Source of the DNA: Paracoccaceae bacterium
GTDB lineage: Bacteria > Pseudomonadota > Alphaproteobacteria > Rhodobacterales > Rhodobacteraceae
Reading direction: 5' to 3'
NCBI GenBank assembly: GCA_947476475.1
Contig: CANJQT010000032.1
Location: 1 to 34,763 of the forward strand
Length of the DNA: 34,763 bases
The number at the start of each line of letters is the position of its first letter. Position 1 is the first letter of the stretch. Shown here in pieces: positions 16,104-25,770 of the stretch. Made by a program: the position numbers and the translations under genes. The notes under the pieces are model-generated. The model saw only the letters and a program-made list of their open reading frames with translations. It ran no database searches and had not been told where the DNA came from.

Positions 16104-17162
16104 TCAGTCTGGAACCTTAAACACCGGCACGAATGAAGCGGGCGCAAGGGATTCAGCCGTGCCGATGCTGTCGATGTTCTCAAGCGTCAGCGTGACGATC
16201 CGTGGTCCGGCATGCCGGATCGTGAGCGTGCCCTCGATTGCGCGCACCGCAAGTTCAACCGCCAAGCGGCCTTGCAGCACTGCGAAATCGGTTGGGGCCG
16301 CCAGAATGCGCCCGCGCTTGATGCCGCGATAGACACCGTGGCTGACATAGGTCGACACGACACCGATCTTGTTGCTAAGCCCGCGGGTGCGCAGGACGGA
16401 AATGGCCGCTTCTGCCATTGGTCCGCTGCCCACCAGATAGTCGACCTCGGGCATCGTATCGAGAACGTCTTCGACCAGAAGCACCTGCTGCTCCAGCCCG
16501 GTATCGCCAAAACGGGTGGCGACGATCTTGGCCGAGCTTTCGGCAAGCGCCTCTAGAAACCCGCGCTCGACAAACTGCACCCAGCCGGCCCCTTTAGGAC
16601 CGGGAAACCAGGCCAGCCTTACAGGCGCGCTGCCCTTAGGATGTCTTTTGGCTATTTCGCGTCCGGCCGCCGCCCCCATCTCGCGCCAGGAAACGCTGGA
16701 TTTGGCGGTGACGCCGGCGTCGTCCATGTCGTTGACGGCAGCAATGACCGGCATCTGCCGCGAAATTGCCAATACACTTGTTGTCAGGCCCTCATACGAG
16801 ACGGGACCAAGGATCAAGGCGTCCATCTTGCGCTTGCCGCAAGTCTCGACCTGTTCGATCTGACGGGCAAGGTTCGGATAGCCGCCCGCCTCGTAAAGGT
16901 CAAAAGAGACGCCCAGCCGTCTGGCTTCTTCGACCATGCCGTAATTGACGCTCAGCCAATAGGCGTCTTTCAGGTGCGGATAAATCACGCAAAGCCGCCA
17001 GGGTTTCGCAGCATGGTCAAGAGGTTGGTAAACTTGGGTTTGGGTCGGGCTGTCGTCGTCGAAGGCCACGGTCGGCACCTGCAGCTCCCAGGTATCGGCA
17101 GCGGCAGCGGTGCCAGGAAACGCCACCAGTCCGACAAGGATGAGCGATTGCAGAAACTTCAT
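16104..17162 (-). CDS. torT: TorT-like periplasmic TMAO-sensing protein
   Basis: This encodes 352 residues. A signal peptide (MKFLQSLILVGLVAFPGTAAAA, residues 1-22) directs it to the periplasm. The mature protein is a type I periplasmic-binding fold of the ribose-binding/LacI kind: RLCVIYPHLKDAYWLSVNYG near residue 56 in two parts (RLCVIYPHLKD, AYWLSVNYG), MDALILGPVSYEGL, VIAAVNDMDD, DYLVGSGPMAEAAI, and KIGVVSTYVSHGVYRGIKRG. In the Tor system TorT binds TMAO and docks on the sensor domain of TorS. It is transcribed divergently from torS across 58 bases. Its identification rests on this fold plus the adjacent torS and torR; a sugar-binding protein would be the alternative without that context. 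Confidence 0.9.
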   Translation of the reverse strand: MKFLQSLILVGLVAFPGTAAAADTWELQVPTVAFDDDSPTQTQVYQPLDHAAKPWRLCVIYPHLKDAYWLSVNYGMVEEARRLGVSFDLYEAGGYPNLARQIEQVETCGKRKMDALILGPVSYEGLTTSVLAISRQMPVIAAVNDMDDAGVTAKSSVSWREMGAAAGREIAKRHPKGSAPVRLAWFPGPKGAGWVQFVERGFLEALAESSAKIVATRFGDTGLEQQVLLVEDVLDTMPEVDYLVGSGPMAEAAISVLRTRGLSNKIGVVSTYVSHGVYRGIKRGRILAAPTDFAVLQGRLAVELAVRAIEGTLTIRHAGPRIVTLTLENIDSIGTAESLAPASFVPVFKVPD

Positions 17163-17220
17163 GCCTTTGCCCGCGCCGCCCCCTATTCTGTCGCCAGATC
17201 ACGGTTAGGGTGCACGAAAG

Positions 17221-20103
17221 ATGCCGCTCAAGTCCAGCCCGTCGCGCGCAAGTCTTGGCCGCATGCTGATGATGGCCTTTCTGGTCATCGCAGGACTTCC
17301 CGCCATTACCGGCATCCTCGGCTGGTTCGAGTTGCAAGAGGTGGCGCGCAACCAGACAACGGTCGTCACCGAGGCCATCCCGGCGATCTCTGAAGTGCGG
17401 GGCTTTACTGCGGAAAGCAGCCGCATTGTCGCCGTGGCACCTGAGTTGGCGGCCGTCACCTCCGAAGCTGCGCGGCGCGAACGGGCGGCTTACCTCTTCG
17501 CCCAGGTCGACGCTTTGACTCGACGGGTCGCGCGCTACGCAGACACCGGCAATCCGGCCCCTGCGGGCTTGGCGCAGGCCGAAGCCGAGGTGCGCGGCAG
17601 CATCGAGCAATTGGACCGGCTGGTGCAAAACCGAATCATCGCCACCGAAGCGCAATCGGCGCGTCTGCGGGCAAGTCTTGTGGCGACGACCGAACTTCTG
17701 GAGATTGCCGACACGCTGGTGGCCAATGCCCAGATGGGTACGGCGGCGGCAATTTCAAATCTTTATGACCTTGAAAGCACCGGGCCGGACACCGAAACGC
17801 GTCTGGATACCCTCGACAAGCTGATCGAGGTCGATCTTTTCCGTCAGGGGCTGATGTCAGAAATGCGCTCGCATATCGGCGAGGTCGGACTTTTGCTGAA
17901 CCGCATCGTGACAGTCCAAAGCCAGGCCGAGCTTGCACAGTTGCAGGCAGCGCTGGAAGGACGGATCGACATTGTCACGCGGCGGATTCTGGCGGTGAAT
18001 GACCCGACCCGGGCCGAACGCGCGCTGTCCTTGTTGCAGATGATCCGCCCCAGTTCCGCCCCGCCACCAGAGGCCGAGGATCTGTTCAATCTGACCAAGG
18101 GCATTCTTGATCTGAACCGGCTGATTGCCGATGCACAGGGCAAGGTCAGCGCGGCGGCGGGGCGGCTTGACGACGAGGCGCAGGCCCTGGCCGATCGGAT
18201 CACCGCGCGGGCCGTGCTGGCGGGCGACGAGGCTACGGGCGCAATCCGCGCCACCCAGCAGCTTTACGCTTGGGGCTCGGTGGCGGCGCTGATGATTTCG
18301 CTCGCCGTGGTCTGGTTCTATGTGCGCGGCAACATTACGCGAAGGTTGGAGGCGCTGTCGGTAACGATGGCGCGGCTTGCGCATGGCGAAACGGTCAGCC
18401 GCATCGTTCCGCAGGGCATTGACGAGATTGCGGAGATGGAAGCGGCGGTGGAGGTCTTCCGCCTGCAAGGCATCGAAAACCATGCCCTTGCCGCCGAGCG
18501 CGATCAGAACCTTGCCGAGTTGCTGCGCCACCGGCTTGAACTGCAGCTTTTGGTGGCTGAACAGACCAAGCAATTGCGCGGCGAGGTCAGCGCCCATGCC
18601 GAAGCACGCGGAAGGGCCGAAGCCGCTGACCGCGCCAAGTCGGAATTCCTTGCCATGATGAGCCACGAGATTCGCACGCCGATGAATGGTGTCCTAGGCA
18701 TGCTGCGCAGTCTTGGCCGTGATGGGCTGACCCCGCGCCAGCAGCGCCAATTGCGGGCCGCCCATGCCTCGGGCGAGGGGTTGATGGCCATTCTGAACGA
18801 TATTCTGGACTATTCGAAGATAGAAGCCGGGGCAGATACGCTCACCGAAGAGACCTTTTCTCCTGGCGATCTGTTGCATGACATCGCCGTGCTGATGGCG
18901 CCCAGCGCACAGGAAAAAGGGCTGGCGATGCATCTCGACCTGCCCACCGACATTCCTGACGCCGTGATCGGCGATATGGGCAAACTGCGCCAGATTCTGT
19001 TCAACCTTGTCTCCAATGCCGTCAAGTTCACCGACCGGGGGGAAATACGGCTGATGGTCGCGGCCACCGGGCCCGAAAGCCGACCCCATCTGACCTTTAC
19101 CGTCAAGGACACCGGCAAGGGCATCGCCGAGGGCGCGCAGGACCGGGTGTTCGGGGTGTTCGAGCAGGAAGACGCCCAGACCGCCCGGCAATACGGCGGC
19201 ACCGGTCTGGGGCTTGCGATCTGCAAGCGCTTTGCCGATGCAATGGGGGCACAGCTTGCCGTAGAAAGTTCAGCCGGGGAGGGAAGCACCTTCACTCTGG
19301 TAGCCGAGTTCGCCCGCGGTGATGCAGCAAGCCTGCCCGCCCTTCCGCCCCTTGCTGCCGTTCAACCCGCCGCGCGCAAACTCAAGGCGTTGGTCGTGGA
19401 GGATAATGACATCAACCAGATGGTCATCCAGACCTATCTGGAGGACATGGGCCACTCGGCCAAAGTGGTAGCCACGGCTGAAGCGGCACTTGTTGCCCTG
19501 CAGGAGGGCCGCTTCGATGTGATACTGATGGACGTCAACCTGCCGGGCCTGTCGGGAACCGCCGCCACGCGCCGCATCAGGGCCCTGGCGGATTCCCAGA
19601 TTGCCAATCTGCCGATCATTGGCATCTCGGCCCATGTTCAAGACTCAGACATCCTGGATAACCTCGCGGCCGGAATGTCGGCAGTGCTGGCCAAACCCCT
19701 TTCGCCCGAAGCCCTGCAAGCCGCACTGCGGGCGCATGTGCCACAAGGGCATGCCCTGACAGCGCTTGCGCAAGACATCGGGGATGACCGCGCCGCAGCC
19801 TTGGCGCGGGTATTCCTTGACGGCCTGCCCAAAAACATTGCCGCGATTGATGCGGCCGCCCGCTCAGCGGATTATTCGGCGCTGTCGCGCGCCGCCCATC
19901 AGTTAAAGGGCGCCGCTGGCAATTTTGACCTGCATGCTTTGACAACCCGGCTTGCCCATATCGAGACACTTGCCGATCAAGGCCCTTCCGCCTCACTTGA
20001 GGCCTGCCTCGAAGAGATGCCGGGCGCGGTGGATCTGGCGGCCTCGGAAATCAACGCTGCATTGGAGGTGCTGGAGTCCAGCCTCAGTCAAGCTGCGCAG
20101 TGA
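17221..20103 (+). CDS. torS: TorS-like hybrid sensor histidine kinase
   Basis: This encodes 960 residues. Order: first membrane helix about 13-36, a long mostly helical periplasmic sensor about 37-348 (TorT-binding region in TorS), second helix about 351-369, HAMP about 370-425, dimerisation/phosphoacceptor domain with His482 (AMMSHEIRTPMNGVLGM), ATPase domain with N box near 590-602 (GKLRQILFNLVSNAVKF), G1 DTGKGIAE, F box FGVFEQ and G2 YGGTGLGLAI. A receiver domain has Asp771 (ILMDVNLPGLSG), and a C-terminal Hpt domain has His893 (AAHQLKGAAGNF). This is the full four-step His-Asp-His-Asp relay expected of TorS. Its 3' end overlaps the convergent torR by 20 bases, an arrangement that couples the two genes physically. 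Confidence 0.93.
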   Translation: MPLKSSPSRASLGRMLMMAFLVIAGLPAITGILGWFELQEVARNQTTVVTEAIPAISEVRGFTAESSRIVAVAPELAAVTSEAARRERAAYLFAQVDALTRRVARYADTGNPAPAGLAQAEAEVRGSIEQLDRLVQNRIIATEAQSARLRASLVATTELLEIADTLVANAQMGTAAAISNLYDLESTGPDTETRLDTLDKLIEVDLFRQGLMSEMRSHIGEVGLLLNRIVTVQSQAELAQLQAALEGRIDIVTRRILAVNDPTRAERALSLLQMIRPSSAPPPEAEDLFNLTKGILDLNRLIADAQGKVSAAAGRLDDEAQALADRITARAVLAGDEATGAIRATQQLYAWGSVAALMISLAVVWFYVRGNITRRLEALSVTMARLAHGETVSRIVPQGIDEIAEMEAAVEVFRLQGIENHALAAERDQNLAELLRHRLELQLLVAEQTKQLRGEVSAHAEARGRAEAADRAKSEFLAMMSHEIRTPMNGVLGMLRSLGRDGLTPRQQRQLRAAHASGEGLMAILNDILDYSKIEAGADTLTEETFSPGDLLHDIAVLMAPSAQEKGLAMHLDLPTDIPDAVIGDMGKLRQILFNLVSNAVKFTDRGEIRLMVAATGPESRPHLTFTVKDTGKGIAEGAQDRVFGVFEQEDAQTARQYGGTGLGLAICKRFADAMGAQLAVESSAGEGSTFTLVAEFARGDAASLPALPPLAAVQPAARKLKALVVEDNDINQMVIQTYLEDMGHSAKVVATAEAALVALQEGRFDVILMDVNLPGLSGTAATRRIRALADSQIANLPIIGISAHVQDSDILDNLAAGMSAVLAKPLSPEALQAALRAHVPQGHALTALAQDIGDDRAAALARVFLDGLPKNIAAIDAAARSADYSALSRAAHQLKGAAGNFDLHALTTRLAHIETLADQGPSASLEACLEEMPGAVDLAASEINAALEVLESSLSQAAQ

Positions 20104-20788
20104 ACACATAACCTTCGCCATGCGAGGTAGTGAAGATGCGCGGGGCTTTGGGGTCATCGCCCAGCTTGGCCCGCAGTCGCTGCACCAGTACGTCGACCGT
20201 GCGGGTGTTCGTGCCATCCTGCCGGTGCGTGATAGCTGCGATCAGGCGGTCGCGGTCCATCACGATGCCGGGATTGAGAACGAAAACCCGCAACAGTTCA
20301 TACTCTGCACGGGTGAGCGAAATCGGTTCTCCGGCGGGGTTTGTGACCTGCCTTGATCCGACATCAAAGGTGAAGCCGTTGAAATGCAGCACACGACGCG
20401 TCAGGGCGCGCATGGCGGCGGTCCGGCGCAACAGGTTTTTTACCCGCGCCAGCAACTCGCGTCGATTGAAGGGTTTGCAGACATAGTCATCCGCCCCCAG
20501 TTCCAGCCCGACGATGCGGTCAACGTCATCGGTGCGGCCCGACAAGAGGATGATGCCGATTTCCGACCGCGCCCTTTGTTCGCGTGTGATCTCCAGCCCG
20601 TCCTTGCCTTCCAGATTGATGTCGGCAATCAACAGGTCGGCATTGCCCTGCGACAGGATCTTCTCTGCTTTCTCGGCGCTGTCGCATTCCGAGACCTTGT
20701 AGCCAAAGGACTCCAGGTAACTCGCCAGCGCGCTGCGCGTCACCGGCTCGTCCTCGACAATCACGATATGCGCGGGTCTGGGTGACAT
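20084..20788 (-). CDS. torR: TorR-like OmpR-family response regulator
   Basis: This encodes 234 residues. The receiver domain carries the acidic pair in VIVEDEP, phospho-acceptor Asp56 (LLIADINLEGKDG), LLSGRTDD and the conserved Lys of YVCKPFNRRE. The C-terminal winged-helix domain runs from about 130 to 232 (LTRAEYELLRVFVLNPG, RTVDVLVQRLRAKLGDD, SHGEGYVF). In the Tor pathway TorR receives phosphate from the TorS Hpt domain. It is convergent with torS (20-base overlap) and divergent from the TMAO-type ABC importer across 177 bases. It is thus well placed to control the importer rather than a TMAO reductase operon, none of which is present in the window. Confidence 0.92.
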   Translation of the reverse strand: MSPRPAHIVIVEDEPVTRSALASYLESFGYKVSECDSAEKAEKILSQGNADLLIADINLEGKDGLEITREQRARSEIGIILLSGRTDDVDRIVGLELGADDYVCKPFNRRELLARVKNLLRRTAAMRALTRRVLHFNGFTFDVGSRQVTNPAGEPISLTRAEYELLRVFVLNPGIVMDRDRLIAAITHRQDGTNTRTVDVLVQRLRAKLGDDPKAPRIFTTSHGEGYVFTAQLD

Positions 20789-20806
20789 CTTGCCCCTCGT
20801 TCGGAC

Positions 20807-20856
20807 TGTTTCCTCTTGTTAACAATTTTTTACAATTAATGCCAGTCCGTTCATGG
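20807..20856. promoter_or_regulatory. Candidate TorR binding sites in the torR-importer gap
   Basis: The gap contains an AT-rich block. It holds TTGTTAACAA (20816-20825, perfect 10-base palindrome) and a direct repeat ACAATT at 20822-20827 and 20832-20837, exactly 10 bases start to start, the spacing common for OmpR-family sites. Further on, CCGTTCATGG at 20847-20856 matches 7 of 10 positions of the E. coli tor box CTGTTCATAT. These are pattern matches by eye, and only one copy of the tor-box-like decamer was found. Confidence 0.35.
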
Positions 20857-20938
20857 TCAGGGTCTGACGCATTCACAACCTATGGCTAGCCTTGAGTCGC
20901 AGGAAGGATATCAACTTTCCGCCAGACACTGCGCTTAA

Positions 20939-21910
<972 letters not shown>

Positions 21911-21931
21911 GCTTGCAGGATCGTGACCTAC

Positions 21932-21960
21932 GGCCCATCCGGCAGCATGCCGGGTGGGTC
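21932..21960 (+). other. Intercistronic stem-loop between tmoX and tmoW
   Basis: Arms at 21932-21944 and 21948-21960 pair over 13 positions with two G-U wobbles and a 3-base GCA loop, starting 21 bases after the tmoX stop. No T-run follows. Such hairpins after binding-protein genes often protect the upstream message and lower downstream expression, giving an excess of binding protein. The hairpin also covers a GTG at 21954, arguing against that as the start of the next gene. Confidence 0.6.
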
Positions 21961-21974
21961 AAGACATTGAAAGA

Positions 21975-23000
21975 ATGGGGCCAAACGTGACCGAAACCGT
22001 CATCTCCTGCCGTAGCGTCAGCAAGATCTTCGGGCCGGACCCTGTCGGGCATTTGGCACGGTTGAAAGCGGACCCGCAAACCTCGTCCGTGGGGTATGTG
22101 CAGGCGGTGCGCGATGTCGACCTTGATATCCAGCGCGGTGAGATGCTTGTGGTCATGGGCCTGTCCGGCTCTGGCAAGTCCACGCTGGTGCGCTGTCTGT
22201 CGCGCCTGATCGAGATCACCGGGGGCAGTGTGACGATTGAGGGGCAGGACATTGCCAGCCTGTCTGAAACCGCGTTGATCGACCTGCGCCGTCGCAAGAT
22301 GGGGATGGTTTTCCAAAGCTTTGGTCTTTTGCCGCACCGCACCGTGCTGGACAACGTGGCCTTCCCGCTGGAGATGCGGGGGCAAGACCGCAGCACCCGC
22401 TATGCCCGGGCGCGCGAGATGCTGGATCTGGTGGGGCTGAAGGGCCGCGAAGGCTATTTCCCGCGCGAGCTTTCTGGTGGCCAGCAACAGCGGGTCGGCA
22501 TCGCCCGGTCGCTGGCGATCGAGCCGGACATCTGGTTTCTCGACGAACCCTTCTCGGCGCTTGATCCCTTGATCCGCCGCGAGATGCAGGATGAATTCCT
22601 GCGTCTGAAGGGGCTTTTGAACAAGACCATCATCTTCATCACCCATGATTTCGACGAAGCCCTGCGTCTGGCAGACCGCATCGCCATCATGAAGGACGGC
22701 CGGATCGAGCAATGCGACACGCCCGACCAGATCGTTCTGCATCCGGCGACCGAGTATGTTGCAAAGTTCACCGCCGAGATTGACCGCGCCCGCGTGGTGC
22801 GGGCGGGCAGCCTTGCGCGACCGCTGGCGGCTGTGCCCGAGGGCGACGCCACTGCAGCGACCCTGACCATCCGTGATCTGGCACGCCACCTTGTGGCGGA
22901 CCGCCGCGCGGTGATCCCTGTGGCCGACGCTGAAGGAAAGATCATTGGCGGCATGGATCGGCAAGAGGCGCTGGACGTGCTGCTTGGGGATGCGAAATGA
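21975..23000 (+). CDS. tmoW: TMAO/glycine-betaine ABC transporter ATPase, TmoW-like
   Basis: This encodes 341 residues from ATG 21975; GTG 21954 (inside the hairpin) and GTG 21987 (VTETVISCRSVSKIFG) are alternatives. It has the ProV/OpuAA layout: Walker A GLSGSGKST, Q-loop VFQSFGLLPHRTVLDN, signature LSGGQQQRVGIARSLA, Walker B IWFLDEPFSALDP, switch FITHDFDEA. The C-terminal tail after about residue 265 resembles a CBS-type module (TLTIRDLARHLVADRRAVIP, then GKIIGGMDRQEALD), as in osmolyte-type importers where it tunes activity. The stop overlaps the permease start as ATGA. Confidence 0.9.
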   Translation: MGPNVTETVISCRSVSKIFGPDPVGHLARLKADPQTSSVGYVQAVRDVDLDIQRGEMLVVMGLSGSGKSTLVRCLSRLIEITGGSVTIEGQDIASLSETALIDLRRRKMGMVFQSFGLLPHRTVLDNVAFPLEMRGQDRSTRYARAREMLDLVGLKGREGYFPRELSGGQQQRVGIARSLAIEPDIWFLDEPFSALDPLIRREMQDEFLRLKGLLNKTIIFITHDFDEALRLADRIAIMKDGRIEQCDTPDQIVLHPATEYVAKFTAEIDRARVVRAGSLARPLAAVPEGDATAATLTIRDLARHLVADRRAVIPVADAEGKIIGGMDRQEALDVLLGDAK

Positions 23001-24931
23001 CGCGACCCGCCGCCCGCAGTTCAGGCATGGCCGGCCTCTTGCTTGCCCTCGCGCTATTTCTCGCCTTTGGCAAACTCCTTCTGCCCGAAGGCCTGATCCG
23101 CCCGCCTGAATGGCTGGTGCAGCCCTTTGCCGACTGGATCAACGCCGCGTTCTATTTCCTTCAGAACGACTTGGGTCTCATGGCCCTGACCCGCGCCTTT
23201 TCCGACGTGGTCGAGTGGCTCTTGGATGTCACGGCCAACCTGCTTTACGGCAAAAGCCGCTGGCCCGACATCGGCCCTATTCCTTGGATCGTCGTCGCTG
23301 CCACGGCCTTCATGGCGGGCTATGCGCTCAAAGGTTGGCGGTTGGCGGCCCTGTCGGGCGGCACTTTCGTCTGGATTGCCCTCATGGGCCAATGGAAATG
23401 GGCGATGGAGACGCTGTCGGTGATTGTGGTGGCGGCACCCTTCTCGGTGTTTCTGGGGCTTGTCATGGGGGTGCTGGCATGGCGGTCGCCAAGGTTTGAA
23501 CGAATCTTGAACCCGATCCTGAACATCGCACAATCGCTGCCACATTTCGCCTATATGATCCCGGTCGTGGTCTTTATCGGGGTCGGCCCCAAGGCCGGGG
23601 CCATCGTGACCATCATCTTTTCGGTCCCGCCCATGATCCGCATGACCCTTCTGGGCCTGAAGAGAGTGCCCGAAGAGGTGATCGAGGCGGGCAAGATGGC
23701 AGGCTCCACCCGCTGGCAGCTCTTGTCCCGGGTACGCATTCCGACCGCGCGACCCGAAATCCTGATCGGGGTCAATCAGGTAATCATGCAATGTCTGGCG
23801 ATGGTCGTGCTGGCCAGTTTCATCGGAATGCCGGGGTTGGGGCAAAAGCTGCTGCAACTGCTGCAGGCGCTGAAGATCGGACTGTCGGTGGAAATCGGTG
23901 TGACCATCGTGCTGCTGGCCGTCACGCTGGACCGGTTGTCCAAGGCCTGGGCTCTGCGCTTGCCCGAACATGACGAGCCAAGTGCCCGATGGCTGCACCG
24001 CAACCGCTTGCTGGTGATCTGGCTTTCCCTTTGCATCGCGGGGCTCGTGCTGGCGCAGTTCGTGCCCTATCTCCACGAGGTCGAGCGTAAGCAGGCGCTG
24101 TCAGTTGCTGGGCCGATTGATGCCGCGATGGATCAGGTCATCCGCGTGATCGCCCCGGTTACCGCCTGGCTGCGCTGGTTTCTGATCACCTGGGTGCTGA
24201 TCCCCATGCGCGATGCCTATCTGTGGCTTCCGTTCACAGCCGTTCTTGCCCTCCTTGCCGCCGTCGGCTGGGCCATTGGGGGGCTGCGCTCGGCCCTGAT
24301 CTGCCTTGGCTATTTCGGGCTGATCGCCCTTTCGGGCTGGTGGGACCGCGCGATGATAACGGTCTATATGGTCAACATCTCGGTCCTGATCGCCGCCTTG
24401 ATCGGTCTGCCGCTTGGCATCTGGGCCGCGCGCAATCCGCCGCGTGCCGCACGGATCCTGCTCATCTGCGACACCGCCCAAACCTTCCCCAGCTTCATCT
24501 ACCTGATCCCTGTCATCATGCTGTTCGGCGTGAACGACGTGGCTGTCGTGGCCGCCGTGGTCGTTTTTGCTGCGGTTCCCATCGTGCGCTACACGATCGA
24601 GGGCCTATCCAACGTGCCGCCTGAACTGATCGAGGCCGCCGAGATGAGCGGCGCAACCCGGCGGCAGACCCTTTGGCATGTCCGCCTGCCGATGGCGCTG
24701 CCGACCATGCTGGTCGGTGCCAACCAGTCGGTGATGTTTTCGTTGTTCATGGTGATCATCGCCGCCTTCATCGGCACGCAGGACCTCGGCCAGGAGATGC
24801 AGCGCGCCCTGTCCTCGACCGATGTCGGCAAGGGTCTGGTTCTGGGTTTCGCCGTTGCCGTCATGGGCTTGATGACCGACCACCTCATCACCCGATGGTC
24901 CGAAGACAGAAAACGAGCCTTGGGGTTCTAG
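22997..24931 (+). CDS. tmoV: Duplicated permease of TMAO/glycine-betaine importer, TmoV-like
   Basis: This encodes 644 residues, about twice the length of a ProW-type permease. It contains two copies of the transmembrane core. The first (about 135-325) has VVAAPFSVFLGLVMGVLAWRS, NIAQSLPHFAYMIPVVVFIGVG and the EAA loop EVIEAGKMAGSTRWQLLSRVRIP. The second (about 435-635) has LIGLPLGIWAARNPP, DTAQTFPSFIYLIPVIMLFGVN and ELIEAAEMSGATRRQTLWHVRLP. The chain could thus supply both halves of the membrane pore, fitting a single permease gene in the operon. It follows the ATPase with an ATGA overlap. Downstream, where Roseobacter clusters often carry TMAO breakdown genes, the sequence turns into IS remnants. 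Confidence 0.9.
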   Translation: MTRPAARSSGMAGLLLALALFLAFGKLLLPEGLIRPPEWLVQPFADWINAAFYFLQNDLGLMALTRAFSDVVEWLLDVTANLLYGKSRWPDIGPIPWIVVAATAFMAGYALKGWRLAALSGGTFVWIALMGQWKWAMETLSVIVVAAPFSVFLGLVMGVLAWRSPRFERILNPILNIAQSLPHFAYMIPVVVFIGVGPKAGAIVTIIFSVPPMIRMTLLGLKRVPEEVIEAGKMAGSTRWQLLSRVRIPTARPEILIGVNQVIMQCLAMVVLASFIGMPGLGQKLLQLLQALKIGLSVEIGVTIVLLAVTLDRLSKAWALRLPEHDEPSARWLHRNRLLVIWLSLCIAGLVLAQFVPYLHEVERKQALSVAGPIDAAMDQVIRVIAPVTAWLRWFLITWVLIPMRDAYLWLPFTAVLALLAAVGWAIGGLRSALICLGYFGLIALSGWWDRAMITVYMVNISVLIAALIGLPLGIWAARNPPRAARILLICDTAQTFPSFIYLIPVIMLFGVNDVAVVAAVVVFAAVPIVRYTIEGLSNVPPELIEAAEMSGATRRQTLWHVRLPMALPTMLVGANQSVMFSLFMVIIAAFIGTQDLGQEMQRALSSTDVGKGLVLGFAVAVMGLMTDHLITRWSEDRKRALGF

Positions 24932-25414
24932 ACAGGCGCTTCGGGGCATTCGACCAACGGGTTTTCTGCCAAACCGGGGTGCCTGCCGGGCTCGCCCTCA
25001 ACCGCGAGCGGCTTGCCGTTGGGAACAGTGCCTGAAGAAAGATTGGCAGGTGGTCACTATCGGTTTTCCGACGTTCAGTCAGCCCGCAGTGAATGGCCGC
25101 TTTCCCCCTCAGTGCTATTCGGATCGTCTCCCAAAACCATCACCGAAGGTTGGCCCTGGGTCGCATCTTGAGCCAAACGCCGCCCCGGTCGAAAAGCAGG
25201 CGAACACCCGCAAAATCAATTATAAAACAATGTGTTTATACCTAGACACCAAAACGGCGCAGGCAACAGGCCAGAAGAATGTATGCCCCGAGAGAACGCC
25301 TCCGGGCCTCCTTGCGCCGAAGCCGGCTCACAGCCCATCCCGCATAACCCACGAAAACAACGGAAAAATCCGGCTGCGGCTGGATCGGAGGAATGCTTGC
25401 GCAAGGGTGATGAT
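24932..25414. other. Gene-free stretch between importer and IS island
   Basis: About 480 bases with no supported gene. Open frames on both strands lack ribosome-binding sites and recognisable motifs. A small AT-rich patch (25216-25250, AATTATAAAACAATG) stands out. I see no clear terminator after the permease; no GC stem followed by T residues is present in the first 100 bases. Confidence 0.55.
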
Positions 25415-25770
25415 GGCGGTGCTGTCAGACCAATGCGAACCAGTCTCTGTTTGCCCTACCCAGCCGAGCCTTCAGGCTGCGAGAAGGCCGCGCCACTCGG
25501 CAAGAGCGGCGGCGCGGGTCTGCTTGTGGTGTTGCGGTTCTGGAGGTGGCGCTCCGTCGGAAATTGGTTGTGGACCGAGTCATGGATAGAGGCGAACTTC
25601 TGTAACGTTCGCATGCGCCGGAACCGCAACATCGCCCGGTCTAGTCGTCGGAACGGCAAGTGAGAGTTCTCGGCCCAGTTGTTGAGCCAGCGCCCTATCT
25701 CGCGATCATCCCCGCGGCCAAGGTCTTTCAGCGCAGCGCCGTAGGGCCGCGACGGGTCACGATCGTCTCG
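25415..25770 (-). pseudogene. IS6-family transposase 3' remnant (left copy)
   Basis: Read on the minus strand, YGAALKDLGRGDDREIGRWL, NNWAENSHLPFRRLDRAML and RFRRMRTLQKFASIHDSVHN form the C-terminal third of an IS6/IS26-type transposase, containing the final part of the catalytic domain (the NNxAENSH ... RRxERAM pattern). The remaining N-terminal two thirds are absent; at about 25770 the frame is fused to an IS3-type transposase start. The bases from 25415 on match the other copy at 31330. It is non-functional. Confidence 0.75.

Noticed and set aside
25050-25589. A 179-codon plus-strand frame at the left island edge
   Set aside because: It runs into the antisense of the IS6 scar and has no start signal or motif.
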